From Alphaproteobacteria bacterium (GTDB lineage Bacteria; Pseudomonadota; Alphaproteobacteria; Rhizobiales; JAKIUO01), in assembly GCA_024280475.1 (NCBI GenBank), contig JAJRQA010000177.1:1-38049 (forward strand): DNA of 38,049 nt, written 5' to 3'. Below, piece by piece: positions 27,048-34,776 of the stretch. The translations under genes were made by a program, and so were the position numbers. Each line of letters begins with the position of its first letter. The stretch's first letter is position 1. The notes beneath the pieces were generated by a model that ran no database searches, was not told where the DNA came from, and worked only from the letters and a program-made list of their open reading frames with translations.

Positions 27048-29447
27048 ATGGTAGATATTAAAAAAACACTCAACGGGTTGTTGCCTGGCAAGAAAAATGT
27101 TGCAGATGGCACCGATGGTCCGGCTCCAAAGCGCGGCATGTCTCTGCTCTCGAAACTATTATTAATGCTCCTGGCAGCGACAATGACTGCGGTTGTGACG
27201 ATTGCTTTTCTTGGCTATCGTCATGGTGAGCAACAGATTATAGAGACCGCTTTTCAGCAATTACGATCTTTGCGGGTCAGTAAATCGCAGCAGGTCGAAT
27301 GGTATTTCCAGAACTTACGAAACGTTGTACGCATACTTGGTCAAACGCCAACTGTTGCAAAATCCATGCAGTTGTTCAGCACCTCGTTTGGCTCCTTGGA
27401 TAACAAGCCCGGCGGTGTCGATGTTCTAAACGACGAACAAAAAGAAAAACTGACAGATTATTACAACAAGGAATATTTTCCCAAACTTGATCAGTTGAAA
27501 GGCGGCAAATCCAATGTTGAGATTTTCTGGCCACGTTCAAGGGCTGGTCGACGTGCTCAGTCACTTTATATCGCTGAAAACCCGAATGAATCTGGCAAAA
27601 AAGATGAGTTTTATTCTTCCAGCGCCGTAACTAGCTACGACATGGTTCATCGCAAATTCCATGAGTTTTATCGCAGCGCTCTCAAAGCCCAAAACTTTTA
27701 TGACATATTTTTAATCGATGGCGACAGCGGGGATATTGTCTATTCGGTGTCTAAGGAAACAGACTTTGGAACGAATTTGCTAAGAGGGCCTTATGCCCAT
27801 TCTTCCTTGGGGCGATTATATCGCAAAATCCGCTCAAACCATTCTCCAGGTTTCGTCTATCTGGAAGATTTCAAGCAATATCCTCCTTCTTATAATGCAC
27901 CAGCCTCTTTCATAGGTACGCCGATTTATACAGATGGAGGATTGTTTATTGGTGTTCTGGCGGCGCAGCTGTCGATCGAAGACCTGAACGGCTTCATGAC
28001 CAATAATAATCAGTGGAAAGAAAGTGGCCTTGGTACCTCGGGAGAGATGTATCTTATCGGGGACGACAAGCTGATGCGTTCCAATTCTCGCTTTTTGACC
28101 GAGGACAAGGAAAATTACCTGAAGGTGCTTGCTGCCACTCACACGCCAAAAGCGATCATCAACCAAGTGCAAAAACTTGGTACCTCGGTCTTGTTTCAGC
28201 GCGTCAATACCGAAGGGGTGCGTGCGGCATTCAATGGTAAAACTGACACAAAGGTCATTGAGGATTATCGCGGCGTCCGGGTTCTTTCTTCTTACGCACC
28301 ACTTGATATTCCAGATTTGCACTGGGTCATGCTGGCTGAAATTGATGAAGCAGAGGCGCGGGCTCCGCAAAATCAATTTGCCAAAAATGTGCTCCTCACA
28401 TCTGGTTTACTGCTTTTGGGATTGACCCTGGCATCATTATTCGTGGCCTCCAACTTCTTGAAGCCCATCTCCGTATTGATCGATGGGGTCGGGCGTATTC
28501 GAGATGGCGAGAAGAATGTTGAGATTAAGCGGTTGGCAAATGATGAATTTGGAGAGTTGAGCGATACGTTTAACATTTTGACCAAGGAAATCGGTGATCG
28601 CGACACGTTGATTGAGAAACAGTCCTCTTCCTATAATGACCTGCTCAACAGGATCTATCCTGGAAATATTGTTGAACGCCTGAAAAAGGGGGACGATAAG
28701 ATCGTTGATAGCATTCATCAAGCAAGCGTCGTTTACGTTATTATCCACGGGTTTTCAAAGCAGACCGAGGCGATGGATAGTATCGATGCGCTGGAATTAT
28801 TAACCGAGCTGGTGGACAACCTTGATACGACATGCCAGAGCATGGGAATTGAAAAAGTCAAAACCATTGGCGAACATTATCTGGCCGTTTGTGGTTTGTC
28901 GGTGCCACTTCTTGACCATGCCCGGCGGGCGCTTGATTTTTCGCATGCCGCCAGCCGCGAACTAGCCATTTTCAATGCCCGTTATGATTTGAAACTGGCC
29001 TTGCGTATTGGTATTCACTCGGGCCCTCTACATGCTGGCATAGTTGGCAGCTACAATTTCGATTTCGATGTTTGGGGGAATTCTCTCAATATCGCCAGAA
29101 GGATCGTGTTTGAGGCAGGTCTCAATAAAATGCGTTTGACCATCCCCACCTATCATATGTTGAACACCACGGATGATTTTGGACCCGAAATGATCGTTGA
29201 TACCAAAGCGGTGGGACAGGTTGCGACCTATGAGCTTGATCTTGACACAACGCTCGATCGAAACCGTATGGATCGCCGCCGGGAGCAAAGGAAAAGAAAG
29301 TCTGATCCAGTAAAACTGGGCAAAAAAAAGTCCGCTACTGACGGGGCTAAAACAACAGCCGTAGCAGCGGACAATCAAACTGCGTCATCGCAAATAGTTG
29401 TCGATCAGAGCATAGCTGACGAGGATGGAGGGCAACAGTCCACATGA
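27048..29447 (+). CDS. Transmembrane receptor with HAMP and class III nucleotide cyclase domain
   Basis: A 799-residue receptor. TM1 is at about 34-56 and TM2 about 446-468, bracketing a roughly 390-residue periplasmic region that resembles a double Cache sensor (SVVRIL-like start, then SYAPLDIPDLHWVMLAEIDE before TM2). HAMP (about 469-520) and a signalling helix lead to a class III cyclase domain (about 540-730). Purine and transition-state residues are kept: K605 in KVKTIGE, D674 in DVWGNSLN, N681 and R685. The two metal sites are not. The first Asp is Ile565 (YVIIHGFS in place of FADIxGFT), and the second is Glu609. The tail is basic and low-complexity. The start is 2 bp after the PstS-like gene, and the stop overlaps the channel gene by 4 bp. 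Confidence 0.93.
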   Translation: MVDIKKTLNGLLPGKKNVADGTDGPAPKRGMSLLSKLLLMLLAATMTAVVTIAFLGYRHGEQQIIETAFQQLRSLRVSKSQQVEWYFQNLRNVVRILGQTPTVAKSMQLFSTSFGSLDNKPGGVDVLNDEQKEKLTDYYNKEYFPKLDQLKGGKSNVEIFWPRSRAGRRAQSLYIAENPNESGKKDEFYSSSAVTSYDMVHRKFHEFYRSALKAQNFYDIFLIDGDSGDIVYSVSKETDFGTNLLRGPYAHSSLGRLYRKIRSNHSPGFVYLEDFKQYPPSYNAPASFIGTPIYTDGGLFIGVLAAQLSIEDLNGFMTNNNQWKESGLGTSGEMYLIGDDKLMRSNSRFLTEDKENYLKVLAATHTPKAIINQVQKLGTSVLFQRVNTEGVRAAFNGKTDTKVIEDYRGVRVLSSYAPLDIPDLHWVMLAEIDEAEARAPQNQFAKNVLLTSGLLLLGLTLASLFVASNFLKPISVLIDGVGRIRDGEKNVEIKRLANDEFGELSDTFNILTKEIGDRDTLIEKQSSSYNDLLNRIYPGNIVERLKKGDDKIVDSIHQASVVYVIIHGFSKQTEAMDSIDALELLTELVDNLDTTCQSMGIEKVKTIGEHYLAVCGLSVPLLDHARRALDFSHAASRELAIFNARYDLKLALRIGIHSGPLHAGIVGSYNFDFDVWGNSLNIARRIVFEAGLNKMRLTIPTYHMLNTTDDFGPEMIVDTKAVGQVATYELDLDTTLDRNRMDRRREQRKRKSDPVKLGKKKSATDGAKTTAVAADNQTASSQIVVDQSIADEDGGQQST

Positions 29448-31009
29448 TCAGCTATTTGACATCTTTTCTGGATCCGTTATTTTCCCTTCCCACTTGGGAA
29501 GTAACGGGCATTCTTTTGCTCGTTGGCTTTCCGCTACTAACGGTGATTGTTGGCGAAATTGCTCATCGCTTGTGGAAGGCTGAATCCGAGCCCCTGGCCA
29601 ATGCGTTCTATTTTCTTAGAAATTACGCCTTACCCTTTTTGTTTGCTGGTCTTATGTTACGTACTGTGGCGGGTCTGGAACCTGGGCATATCGCCATCAA
29701 GCTAACCGATACGCTTGTTGGCATAACGTGGATCAACGCCATTGTTTCATTTTTTAATGCTCTGGTTTTTTCCGAGGGTGAAGAGACCTCCAACCGTAAT
29801 ATCCCCAAACTTTTTCTCGACCTGTTGCGCCTTTTTCTGGTGGCACTTGGTGCCGCTTTCGTTATCTCATTTGTCTGGGATGTAAATCTGGGGGCGATGC
29901 TGACCGCGCTTGGTGTTGGCTCGGTTGTGCTCGGTCTGGCTTTGCAAGATACGCTGGGGTCTTTGTTCACTGGACTTGCCATGCTGTCGGCGCGAAATTT
30001 CAAAGTGGGGGACTGGGTGAAGATTGGCACCAAGGAGGGTGTCGTTAAAAGTATGAACTGGCGCACTATGGTGATCCAGACCAGATCAGGCGACGATGCG
30101 GTTATGCCAAACTTGATGCTAGGGCGTCAGGAAGTCACCAGATTCATGACCGATGACAAATGGCATATCATTACGCTAGAGTTTGAGTTGTCATTCGATC
30201 ATCCACCAGAAATGGTCAAAAAACTTCTGCAACAGGCAGCAGCGGCAACCCCGGGCGTTTTGAAAAATCCTCCTCCCGAGGGACGACTGGTAAAATATGA
30301 TGATCACGCGGTGGTATATTCGATCAGATTGTGGGTCGCAAATTATGCGCCGGTGCCATTGATTAAAAGCGATTTTCATTGTGTGTTCTGGTATCTGGCC
30401 AAGCGTAACAAGCTTATATTCCCAGGGCGCTATCACAGATTTTACAGGCCCCCGGAAAAACTCGTACCGCCAAGTTTTGATGATGTCGGGCAGCTCACTG
30501 ATTTGCTGGTTGCCACCAAAGCCATTCCGCGTAAAACCGAGCTTTTGCAAAAATTGCTGGCCAATGCCACCTATGCCACCTTCCGCGAGAACGAGCGGAT
30601 TTTGGAGCAAGACGAGGTAGCGGATAATTTTTATATTATTACTGCCGGCCGCGTTTCTATTGACTTTGAGCTGGATGAAGAAGTGCTTGAGGGCGAAGAA
30701 AGCCTCGAACCGATCCATTTGCAAACATATGAAGAGGGTCAGTTTATTGTCTTCAAGACCTTGTTCAACAATGGTCCAACACCGTTTCGGGTACGTGCCG
30801 ATACGGATTTAAGCACCATTGCCATACCGGTTTCCGAATTGGAAAAATTTCTCACCGAGGATACGCAGCTGGCCCATGAAATACAGGAAATCATCTCTTC
30901 GCGCGAAGATGTTGCTGAGCGGATATTGCGTAAAGCGATTCCTGGTTACGAAGACCAGAGCGCCGCTTCTGACCGCATTCAGATCATGAAACACATGTTC
31001 CCGAATTAA
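29444..31009 (+). CDS. MscS-family channel with C-terminal cyclic-nucleotide-binding-like domain
   Basis: A 521-residue small-conductance channel of the bCNG architecture. It has five predicted membrane helices (about 19-41, 58-78, 88-110, 124-146, 150-178). The last is the MscS pore helix (LGVGSVVLGLALQDTLGSLF), followed by the MscS beta domain (NFKVGDWVKIGTKEGVVKSM). A CNMP-binding-like domain occupies about 370-480 (DNFYIITAGRVSIDFEL). Its phosphate-binding cassette is degenerate: Val436-Phe437 stand where Gly-Glu should be, and Pro447 is near the Arg position (GQFIVFKTLFNNGPTPFR). The ATG overlaps the cyclase stop (ATGA), so the channel is translationally coupled to its presumed regulator. 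It ends 4 bp from the convergent fur stop, with no terminator between. Confidence 0.93.
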   Translation: MISYLTSFLDPLFSLPTWEVTGILLLVGFPLLTVIVGEIAHRLWKAESEPLANAFYFLRNYALPFLFAGLMLRTVAGLEPGHIAIKLTDTLVGITWINAIVSFFNALVFSEGEETSNRNIPKLFLDLLRLFLVALGAAFVISFVWDVNLGAMLTALGVGSVVLGLALQDTLGSLFTGLAMLSARNFKVGDWVKIGTKEGVVKSMNWRTMVIQTRSGDDAVMPNLMLGRQEVTRFMTDDKWHIITLEFELSFDHPPEMVKKLLQQAAAATPGVLKNPPPEGRLVKYDDHAVVYSIRLWVANYAPVPLIKSDFHCVFWYLAKRNKLIFPGRYHRFYRPPEKLVPPSFDDVGQLTDLLVATKAIPRKTELLQKLLANATYATFRENERILEQDEVADNFYIITAGRVSIDFELDEEVLEGEESLEPIHLQTYEEGQFIVFKTLFNNGPTPFRVRADTDLSTIAIPVSELEKFLTEDTQLAHEIQEIISSREDVAERILRKAIPGYEDQSAASDRIQIMKHMFPN

Positions 31010-31013
31010 GTGG

Positions 31014-31445
31014 TTATTTCTTCTTGATGGGGGTGCCATAGAGCTCCAGGCGGTGGTCGATGAGCTCAAATCCGAGTTCTGCGGCGATCTGTTTTTGCAA
31101 TTCTTCGATTTTTTCGTTACGAAATTCGATGACATTGCCGGTTTTCATATCGATGAGATGATCGTGATGCAGTTTGTCGACGCGTTCATAGCGAGCGCGA
31201 CCATCGCGAAATTCATGGCGCTCGATAATACCTTCTTCTTCGAACAGGCGCACAGTGCGATAGACCGTTGAAAGTGAAATATGTCGATCGACGGCGCTGG
31301 CCCTGCGATATACTTCTTCGACATCAGGATGGTCATCACTTCGCGACAGGATTTGTGCGATAATACGCCTTTGGCCAGTCATGCGCAGACCTTTTTCGGC
31401 GCACAGGCGTTCAAGATGGCTCTGCTCGTCCGGCGCTTTGGTCAT
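31014..31445 (-). CDS. fur: Fur family transcriptional regulator
   Basis: A 143-residue ferric-uptake type repressor. The N-terminal winged helix includes LRMTGQRRIIAQIL and ISLSTVYRTVRLFEEEGII. The dimer domain has the metal ligands HHDHLIDMKTGNVIEFRNEKIE. It lacks the CxxC structural zinc motifs, as in many alphaproteobacterial Fur/Mur proteins, and lacks the haem-regulatory HxH of Irr, so Fur or the Mn-responsive Mur are both possible. It follows rimI on the same strand, as in many alphaproteobacteria, but 104 bp away, with a Fur-box-like site in the gap that suggests its own autoregulated promoter. Confidence 0.9.
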   Translation of the reverse strand: MTKAPDEQSHLERLCAEKGLRMTGQRRIIAQILSRSDDHPDVEEVYRRASAVDRHISLSTVYRTVRLFEEEGIIERHEFRDGRARYERVDKLHHDHLIDMKTGNVIEFRNEKIEELQKQIAAELGFELIDHRLELYGTPIKKK

Positions 31446-31467
31446 GATCCGGGATCCCTTCCAGATG

Positions 31468-31486
31468 ACAATTGCTTCTCATTCTC
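31468..31486 (-). promoter_or_regulatory. Fur-box-like site upstream of fur
   Basis: Read on the minus strand, GAGAATGAGAAGCAATTGT matches 12 of 19 positions of the classic Fur box (GATAATGATAATCATTATC). It lies 23-41 bp upstream of the fur ATG, where it would give autoregulation. The match count is by eye, and alphaproteobacterial sites vary, so this is a candidate only. Confidence 0.35.
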
Positions 31487-31549
31487 ATATAGCCTTTTAT
31501 GAATGGCGCGTCTAGAGACGTTCTAAATCAAGGAAGGGGGATTACTTTT

Positions 31550-32008
31550 TCAGGCGTCGAGTTGTTTGGCCATTACCAGCGCATCTTCTGGGGCATTTCG
31601 GCCTTGCTGGTAATAGCCGGGGCGGCGGCTGATTTCTTCGAACCCATATTTCTCATAGAGTTTGATCGCCGCTTTGTTGCCGCTGGCGACTTCTAGAAAC
31701 ATGCGATTGGCACCGCGTAAGCGCGAGAGCTCAAGTGCATGCCCAAGGAGCGAGCTGGCAATACCGGCGCGGCGCTTTTTGCTATTGGCAACAATGGTGA
31801 GAATTTCACATTCATCATCCGCCTGGCGTGTCATGATAAAGCCTATAAGCTCGCGTGGGGCCTCAAAGGCGGCCAGCGCCAGGCAATTAGGTTTATCCAT
31901 CAAATTGCGCAGCGCTCCCTCATCCCATGGATGGGCGAAACCCGTTTTGTGTATGGCGGCCATAGCCGGGGCATCGAGGCTGCCAGCGTGTAGAATATGG
32001 GCGCTCAA
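31550..32008 (-). CDS. rimI: Ribosomal-protein-S18-alanine N-acetyltransferase RimI
   Basis: GNAT enzyme that acetylates the N-terminus of ribosomal protein S18. It is 152 residues. The acetyl-CoA loop reads NSKKRRAGIASSLLGHALE (RRxGIA type), followed by FLEVASGNKAAIKLYEKYGF and a C-terminal RRPGYYQQGRNAPEDALVM, all RimI-typical. The start is a TTG at 32008 with AGGGGAA 7 bases upstream. No in-frame ATG fits the family better. It lies 29 bp after tsaB, and the tsaB-rimI pairing is widespread. Confidence 0.92.
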   Translation of the reverse strand: MSAHILHAGSLDAPAMAAIHKTGFAHPWDEGALRNLMDKPNCLALAAFEAPRELIGFIMTRQADDECEILTIVANSKKRRAGIASSLLGHALELSRLRGANRMFLEVASGNKAAIKLYEKYGFEEISRRPGYYQQGRNAPEDALVMAKQLDA

Positions 32009-32037
32009 AACATTCCCCTATTTTCTATTCAGAAACT

Positions 32038-32790
32038 TTATTGTCGCTCAATGGCGTATCCGGTTTGGATTTTAGCATCTGCAGGGCGCAGGTAAAGAGG
32101 GCTTGCGCGATGCAAGGATAAATCTTCATTTGCGCCAATACCAGCAACAATATCGGCCAACCTTGCGGCATCTGGCTGCAAGTCAGGGTGCGAGCAGGAA
32201 ATCTTGTTTGCTTCGCCCCTCAACAAGTCGGCAATCAGGGCGACACCGGAGCCAGCAATCAACAAAGGTTCTTCATGTTGCTCAATAAGCATGCAAATGG
32301 CTTGCGGGGCAAGGGCGAGGGGAGCTCCTAGCGCTTTTTGGTGTCTGTCAAATACCTGCCAGTAGATCTCACCGCGCCGTGCATCAACGGCAATGCCTAG
32401 ATCGCTATTCGGGGAGGCAGGAGGACTATTAGTGTGATTTTTGAACTCATCGCGCGCCAATTCATGGCGCACCCTTGCTGCCATCACCTGCAAGGTGCCA
32501 ATGCCAATCAGCGGTTTCGCGCAGGTCATTGCCAGTCCACGCGCAGCCGCAATACCAATGCGGACGCCTGTGAAGGTGCCAGGGCCGCGGCAAACGGCGA
32601 ATTGATCGATCTGCCTGATCGAGTGCCCGGACTTGCTCAGGGCCTCGTCAATCATGCCGATTAAATGTTCGGCATGGCCGCGCTCTCGGCGCTCATAACA
32701 AGCAGACAGGCGCGCTCCTCCCGATGCATCCGTGGATAGAACAGCGACGGAGCAGGCTTGCATGCTGGTATCAAGGGCAAGAATATTCAT
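32038..32790 (-). CDS. tsaB: tRNA threonylcarbamoyladenosine biosynthesis protein TsaB
   Basis: Non-catalytic partner of TsaD in making the universal t6A37 tRNA modification. It is 250 residues, the expected size. The ASKHA-fold N-terminus MNILALDTSMQACSVAVLS and the motif AVCRGPGTFTGVRIGIAAARGLA are diagnostic, with LGIAVDARRGEIYWQVF further on. The His-containing metal motif of TsaD is absent, as it should be. It is part of the nfu...tsaB-rimI-fur minus-strand string, 21 bp after the nitroreductase gene. Confidence 0.95.
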   Translation of the reverse strand: MNILALDTSMQACSVAVLSTDASGGARLSACYERRERGHAEHLIGMIDEALSKSGHSIRQIDQFAVCRGPGTFTGVRIGIAAARGLAMTCAKPLIGIGTLQVMAARVRHELARDEFKNHTNSPPASPNSDLGIAVDARRGEIYWQVFDRHQKALGAPLALAPQAICMLIEQHEEPLLIAGSGVALIADLLRGEANKISCSHPDLQPDAARLADIVAGIGANEDLSLHRASPLYLRPADAKIQTGYAIERQ

Positions 32791-32811
32791 GCCGGTTCTT
32801 CCTGGGAGTGA

Positions 32812-33402
32812 CTAGATGATCGAAGCCATTTCTTCGAATGAAAAGCGCGGAGAGCGATCAAACATGTCCTTTGGGTCGCCATAGCCAAAGGTGCACAAGA
32901 AGTTGGATTTGACGGCGGTATCGGCAAAAAACGCCTTGTCGACCGCCTCATTATCGAAGCCGGACATGGGGCCGGTATCAAGGCCGATCGCCCGTGCTGC
33001 CATCAAGAAATAGGCGCCCTGCAAGGTGCCATTGCGAAAGGCTGTGGTTTTGATCACCTCATCATTGCCCTCGAACCAGCTTTTGGCATCAGCATGCGGG
33101 AACAGTTTTGGCAGATGTTCATAAAATTTCAGGTCATGGCCAATAATGGCAGTCGCGGGGGCTTGGCGGATTTTGTCCTGATTGGCGTCCATGGTGAGGA
33201 GGGCGAGCTTTTCCCTGGCTTCATCCGAGACAACGAAAACAATGCGCGCTGGCGAGCAATTGGCGCTGGTTGGCGCCCATTTCATCAAATCCACCAGTTC
33301 TTTGATCTGTGTGGTCGAAACTTTGGTGTCGCGCCAGTTATTAAAAGTGCGTGCTTTGAAGAAAAGCTGATCGAGGCCGGCCTCATTAATTCTGTTTGTC
33401 AT
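32812..33402 (-). CDS. RutE/HadB-like malonic semialdehyde reductase (nitroreductase family)
   Basis: A 196-residue FMN-dependent nitroreductase-fold enzyme. Family marks are FFKARTFNNWRDTKVS near the start, LMKWAPTSANCSPARIVFV for FMN and substrate contact, NGTLQGAYFLMAARAIGLDT and the C-terminal FLCTFGYGDPKDMFDRSPR. These match the RutE/HadB subgroup, which reduces malonic semialdehyde to 3-hydroxypropionate, but no other rut genes are nearby, so a different aldehyde or nitro substrate is possible. It sits between the STM3941-like gene and tsaB, all in one direction with 9- and 21-bp gaps. Confidence 0.9.
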   Translation of the reverse strand: MTNRINEAGLDQLFFKARTFNNWRDTKVSTTQIKELVDLMKWAPTSANCSPARIVFVVSDEAREKLALLTMDANQDKIRQAPATAIIGHDLKFYEHLPKLFPHADAKSWFEGNDEVIKTTAFRNGTLQGAYFLMAARAIGLDTGPMSGFDNEAVDKAFFADTAVKSNFLCTFGYGDPKDMFDRSPRFSFEEMASII

Positions 33403-33411
33403 ATTGTTCTT

Positions 33412-33972
33412 TCAAATTTTTGGTTTCGATTGGGTGCGTGCGGCTTGATGATAGTGGTTAAGCTGCGTTAGCAAATCGTCGAATTCTATGCTCAGATCTT
33501 TTGTGGACAATAAAAAAGGCGGGCCAGAAAAACTCTCTTCCAGATCGCCTGGATCTTCGCCGCTTTTCGTGAGATCCCAATAATTGCCTTGATCACGAAA
33601 TTCTATTTCTACAAGCCTTTCTTTGCCTGATTTAAATTCTTTGATTTCGGCAATGTTTCGCCATGGAATTCTCTCTCTTGAAAATTTGTCGGAGGAGCGG
33701 ACAAATCCTCTATGCGAGGTGAACCCTTGCTGGTCAATGATCAATCCTGGCGTATGATCTGTCAGGATGCGCACACCAATGAACAAGGTAATCCAGAAAA
33801 ACACCATACACAAACCGCCAAGCGTGCGTATGAGATTAAGGCTGTTCCATAATTGGTTGACACAATGCTCAGGAGTGCTGAGCATTGTGACACCCAAAAT
33901 CAAAAACAGACCCGCCAGCAATGCCAACGGGCCCAGTTTTGATTTGCTTTTGTCAATGACGAGCTCATCCAT
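33412..33972 (-). CDS. STM3941-like membrane protein
   Basis: A 186-residue protein with two N-terminal membrane helices (LGPLALLAGLFLILGVTML and LGGLCMVFFWITLFIGVRIL) followed by a soluble domain. The order PGLIIDQQGFTSHRG...IPWRNIAEIKEF is that of the STM3941 family (PH-like domain after two spans), whose function is unknown. Its ATG directly follows the nfu stop, so the two are co-translated. Two features seem local: a long loop rich in Gly/Asp (SGEDPGDLEESFSGPP) and a basic C-terminus (RTQSKPKI). Confidence 0.75.
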   Translation of the reverse strand: MDELVIDKSKSKLGPLALLAGLFLILGVTMLSTPEHCVNQLWNSLNLIRTLGGLCMVFFWITLFIGVRILTDHTPGLIIDQQGFTSHRGFVRSSDKFSRERIPWRNIAEIKEFKSGKERLVEIEFRDQGNYWDLTKSGEDPGDLEESFSGPPFLLSTKDLSIEFDDLLTQLNHYHQAARTQSKPKI

Positions 33973-34527
33973 TTAAGCGGCCCGTACTTCCTTGATTTCG
34001 GGCAAGAAATGCTTGAGCAGATTCTCAATGCCGTTTTTGAGCGTCGCTGTGGAGCTTGGACAGCCAGAACAGGCACCGCGCATATGCAGGTAGACAATGC
34101 CGTCCTTATAGGCTTGAAAAACAATATCGCCGCCATCTTGCGCGACTGCGGGGCGAACCTTTTCCTCCAGCAATTGCTTGATGGTATCAACCGTTTCGCG
34201 GTCTTCTTCATCAAACACTTCGTTTTCATTGTCATCTTTCACGTCGCCATCCATGACGGGAGCGCCTGACATGAAATGCTCCATGATAACGCCCATAACA
34301 GCGGGTTTCAGCATGTTCCAGTCGAGATCGCCCTTGGTCACAGAGATGAAGTCAGCGCCAAGGAAAACTCCAGCAACGCCATCCACTTCAAACAGGCGAG
34401 TGGCAAGAGGCGAGGGGCCAGCTTCATCGAGCGACTTGAAATCATGAACGCCGGTGGCCAGTACCTGTTTGCCCGGCACGAACTTGATGGTCGAGGGATT
34501 GGGGGTTGGTTCTGTCTGAATGAACAT
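33973..34527 (-). CDS. Nfu-type iron-sulfur cluster carrier protein
   Basis: A 184-residue Fe-S carrier. The N-terminal Nfu_N domain starts MFIQTEPTPNPSTIKFVPGK, and the C-terminal NifU-like domain carries the CxxC cluster ligands in RGACSGCPSSTATLKNGIE. A short acidic linker (DVKDDNENEVFDEEDRE) separates them. The ATG at 34527 has GGAG 12 bases upstream. The frame runs on to 34602, but the added residues are not Nfu-like. First gene of a minus-strand run with the STM3941-like, rutE-like, tsaB and rimI genes. Its delivery role may serve Fe-S enzymes such as MiaB that relatives encode nearby. Confidence 0.93.
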   Translation of the reverse strand: MFIQTEPTPNPSTIKFVPGKQVLATGVHDFKSLDEAGPSPLATRLFEVDGVAGVFLGADFISVTKGDLDWNMLKPAVMGVIMEHFMSGAPVMDGDVKDDNENEVFDEEDRETVDTIKQLLEEKVRPAVAQDGGDIVFQAYKDGIVYLHMRGACSGCPSSTATLKNGIENLLKHFLPEIKEVRAA

Positions 34528-34674
34528 GTGTTGTTTACTCCATAAATTCGGGGGTTCGCCAGGCGCTTGAGGGTCAAGGTCGGCAGGGTTCTTGTCATTC
34601 AATTTAGAACAATTTTAGTTGGATGCAAATAGATCATGATATTTTGATATTTAAAAAACTTCTTGGCTCTGGTT

Positions 34675-34723
34675 GTGTTATCACATTAACACACTATTAA
34701 GTTGTGATACGTTAAGTTGTGAT
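34675..34723. promoter_or_regulatory. Operator-like repeats upstream of nfu
   Basis: GTGTTA (34675-34680) and TAACAC (34687-34692) form a perfect inverted repeat. The 12-mer TTAAGTTGTGAT then occurs twice in tandem (34697-34708 and 34712-34723), 15 bp apart. Such clustered short repeats in the divergent nfu / small-RNA interval look like binding sites for one regulator. No known consensus was recognised. Confidence 0.35.
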
Positions 34724-34741
34724 CATTGATAGTTCGACATA

Positions 34742-34770
34742 TTGACCGAATATCTCTTGTAAATTTTACA
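34742..34770 (+). promoter_or_regulatory. Candidate sigma-70 promoter for the downstream small RNA
   Basis: TTGACC at 34742-34747 is a near-perfect -35. A 17-bp spacer leads to TTTACA at 34765-34770, a moderate -10. Initiation would be near 34777 and run into the hairpins ending at the terminator at 34862-34914. Confidence 0.4.
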
Positions 34771-34776
34771 CCGCGT

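Noticed and set aside
27834-28376. 180-residue minus-strand ORF inside the receptor cyclase gene
   Set aside because: Antisense shadow of the sensor region, with no recognisable motifs.
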